NCBI GenBank assembly: GCA_002364735.1
Contig: DEZB01000010.1
Span: 1 to 13,629, forward strand
Source of the DNA: Bacteroidales bacterium UBA3143
GTDB taxonomy: Bacteria; Bacteroidota; Bacteroidia; Bacteroidales; Dysgonomonadaceae
Length of the DNA: 13,629 bases
Direction: 5' to 3'
The notes beneath the pieces are model-generated. The model did not search any database. It had not been told where the DNA came from and was given only the letters and a program-made list of their open reading frames with translations. The translations under genes and the position numbers were made by a program. Positions 12,505-13,629 of the stretch are shown piece by piece. The number at the start of each line of letters is the position of its first letter. Positions within the stretch are counted from its first letter, which is position 1.

Positions 12505-13110
12505 TCACCACCCACACTCCCTCCAAAAATATATAAACCATCCCCTCGAATAGATGCTCAACCAAAATCACAAGTTTTTCCTCCTTTCGCCAATGCAATA
12601 AACCAAAAAACAATTATATTTAATCCATCGGACGAGTACATAACCAATATCAAAATTAAATACATCCTTCGCCAGCAGCAACAAGTGATATCATTATTTT
12701 TTTCTACCATCGAACGAATGCTTAAGCAAAAGGAAAATAAAACCGAGCTATCGGACGTGTTCGAAACCGCAAAGGAGAGTTCCTTTCTACTATCGAACTG
12801 GTTCGAAACCGATATACATTTATTTTTCTACTTTCGGATGCGTTCGAAACCGATATTCACAATTCCCTCCTACTTTCGGATGTGTTCGACACCTCAAAGA
12901 AGGTATCCTTTCCACTATCGGACGTGTTCGAAACCACAAATAAGAGTTCCTTTCTACTTTCGGATGCGTTCTAAACCAATATTCACAATTCCTTCATGCT
13001 ATCGGACGGGTTCTAAACCAATATTCACAATTCCTTTCTGCTTTCGAACGCGTTCGAAACCAATATAATTTTATTTTTATACCATCGGAGGGGTTCGAAA
13101 GCAGGAGGGA
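12505..13110 (+). repeat. Tandem array of 14-15 units with 41-42 bp period
   Basis: The core TCG[GA]A-NNNN-TTCGA-AACC recurs with TCG at 12546, 12587, 12628, 12669, 12710, 12751, 12793, 12834, 12876, 12918, 12960, 13002, 13044 and 13085; the spacing is always 41 or 42. A further very weak unit may begin at 12505. Units from 12751 rightward are well conserved, while those to the left are decayed but keep the spacing. Each core is followed by about 23 bases that fall into recurring types (for example ATATTCACAATTCC, or AAGAGTTCCTTTC). No protein is predicted: the open frame across it exists because 42 is a multiple of three. It occupies most of the 1.1-kb gene-free region between hsdM and the gene at 13405. 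Confidence 0.9.
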
Positions 13111-13273
13111 GTTTTTTTGTTAGTAAGACATTTATGAATGATAAAATGAAGAAACTTGATACATTTGTTTAGTTGACGCTACATAATTAAGTGTAACTCA
13201 CAGATTATCAGCGGTAGTAATTTTACTACAAGAAATAATTCCAGTTAATGCACCTTTATATATTAATTATATT

Positions 13274-13328
13274 TATATTTGTAAATATCTACTGCAAGGG
13301 TTGTAGTAGAGACATTTTTCTATCTTTC
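13274..13328 (+). promoter_or_regulatory. Possible promoter and hairpin before the 13405 gene
   Basis: Two candidates exist. TATATTTG at 13274-13281 is a full TAnnTTTG match but lacks a spaced TTG. TTG at 13301 with TATCTTTC at 13321-13328 has a 17-base gap and one mismatch. A 10-bp hairpin with a GGG loop (13288-13310, one G-T pair) lies between them and is followed by ATTTTTC. It could be a weak terminator or operator. Which is used cannot be decided. Confidence 0.35.
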
Positions 13329-13404
13329 TTGAGGATTATATCAACAGGAAGATGTAATAGGATGAAGGATAGATTGTGTCAACTAATTTTAATTTTTAAA
13401 TAAT

Positions 13405-13629
13405 ATGAAATTATTAAGTTTAAAGTTTTCAAAATTACTTAAGCTTGAGCGACCAAAGTTTGCTGAGGATGTAATTAGAATTATTGATGAGCACGACCCT
13501 GAAGTGCTCAAAGTGAAAGAGTTGTTTACCTTATTAGAGGCGACAAAGCCAGAAATTGATGAGCTTATTGTGTGGTATAGGGCCCACCCTTTGACTGCGG
13601 CAATAAGGCATGGACGTGAAATGCGTAAT
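13405..13629 (+). CDS. N-terminal part of a DUF6261-like protein (runs off the window)
   Basis: The frame opens at the ATG at 13405 and stays open for 75 codons to the window end, so the gene is partial at its 3' side. It begins MKLLSLKFSKLLKLERP, then continues with charged helical sequence (FAEDVIRIIDEHDPEVLKV) and LVWYRAHPL-type residues near 59-66 (IVWYRAHP). No signal peptide is evident; it looks helical and cytoplasmic. The opening resembles, from memory, DUF6261 proteins of Bacteroidota, whose role is unknown; this link is tentative. The tandem 41-42 bp array ends about 300 bp upstream and points the same way. Coding quality is good: no stops, and the start sits after an AT-rich leader. 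Confidence 0.6.
   Translation, partial: MKLLSLKFSKLLKLERPKFAEDVIRIIDEHDPEVLKVKELFTLLEATKPEIDELIVWYRAHPLTAAIRHGREMRN

Noticed and set aside
12685..13068. Open frame of 127 codons encoding 14-residue repeats such as FRMRSKPIFTIPSY
   Set aside because: It starts at a GTG inside the tandem array, and its repeats come from the 42-bp DNA period being divisible by three. Units spaced 41 would break the frame, and the composition is not protein-like. Treated as a DNA or RNA array.
12751..13105. GGTTCGAAACC cores as tRNA T-arm fragments
   Set aside because: They resemble the T-loop string GGTTCGAATCC, but no acceptor stem, anticodon arm or D-arm is nearby and the repeat period explains them better.
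12505..13110. CRISPR array
   Set aside because: The intervals between cores are related to each other, the repeat core is short (about 18 bases), and no cas genes are present.

Overview
The window looks like a chromosomal segment from a Bacteroidota bacterium. It is AT-rich, and it carries lipoproteins with LFSAC/LISC lipoboxes, a Tat-dependent Gfo/Idh/MocA oxidoreductase next to a DUF1080 lipoprotein, a TAnnTTTG-type promoter, and dispersed intergenic repeats of a kind I associate with this phylum. No rRNA or tRNA gene was seen. Genus cannot be assigned from the sequence alone.

Layout. (1) Bases 39-3694 hold a small sugar-catabolism group. A DUF1080 (3-keto-glycoside hydrolase-type) lipoprotein and a Tat-exported Gfo/Idh/MocA oxidoreductase lie on the minus strand, separated by a strong terminator hairpin. 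An SMP-30/gluconolactonase-like lipoprotein diverges from them on the plus strand. Together they suggest periplasmic or surface oxidation and cleavage of glycosides and opening of sugar lactones. (2) Bases 3700-5800 hold three small minus-strand genes: a DUF6933-like protein, a SixA-type histidine phosphatase and an unrecognised 126-residue protein. They are separated by three copies of a roughly 100-bp repeat with inverted ends, plus a degraded second repeat family. (3) Bases 5975-12258 hold a complete type I restriction-modification operon on the minus strand, in the order hsdM, hsdS, hsdR. hsdM and hsdS overlap by ATGA. The hsdS-hsdR gap has been filled by a REP/RAYT module: a Y1 (HUH) transposase flanked by two 238-bp hairpin-rich units and a partial third. 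(4) Bases 12259-13404 contain no convincing gene. They hold the hsdM promoter and a tandem array of about 14-15 units with a 41-42 bp period. (5) A plus-strand gene, probably DUF6261-like, starts at 13405 and runs off the window end.

The two most unusual structures are the 41-42 bp array and the REP/RAYT module. The array is phased at about four DNA helical turns, and its cores read as a 5-bp hairpin with a variable 4-base loop. The REP/RAYT module sits inside the restriction operon so that hsdR is now led by REP hairpins.
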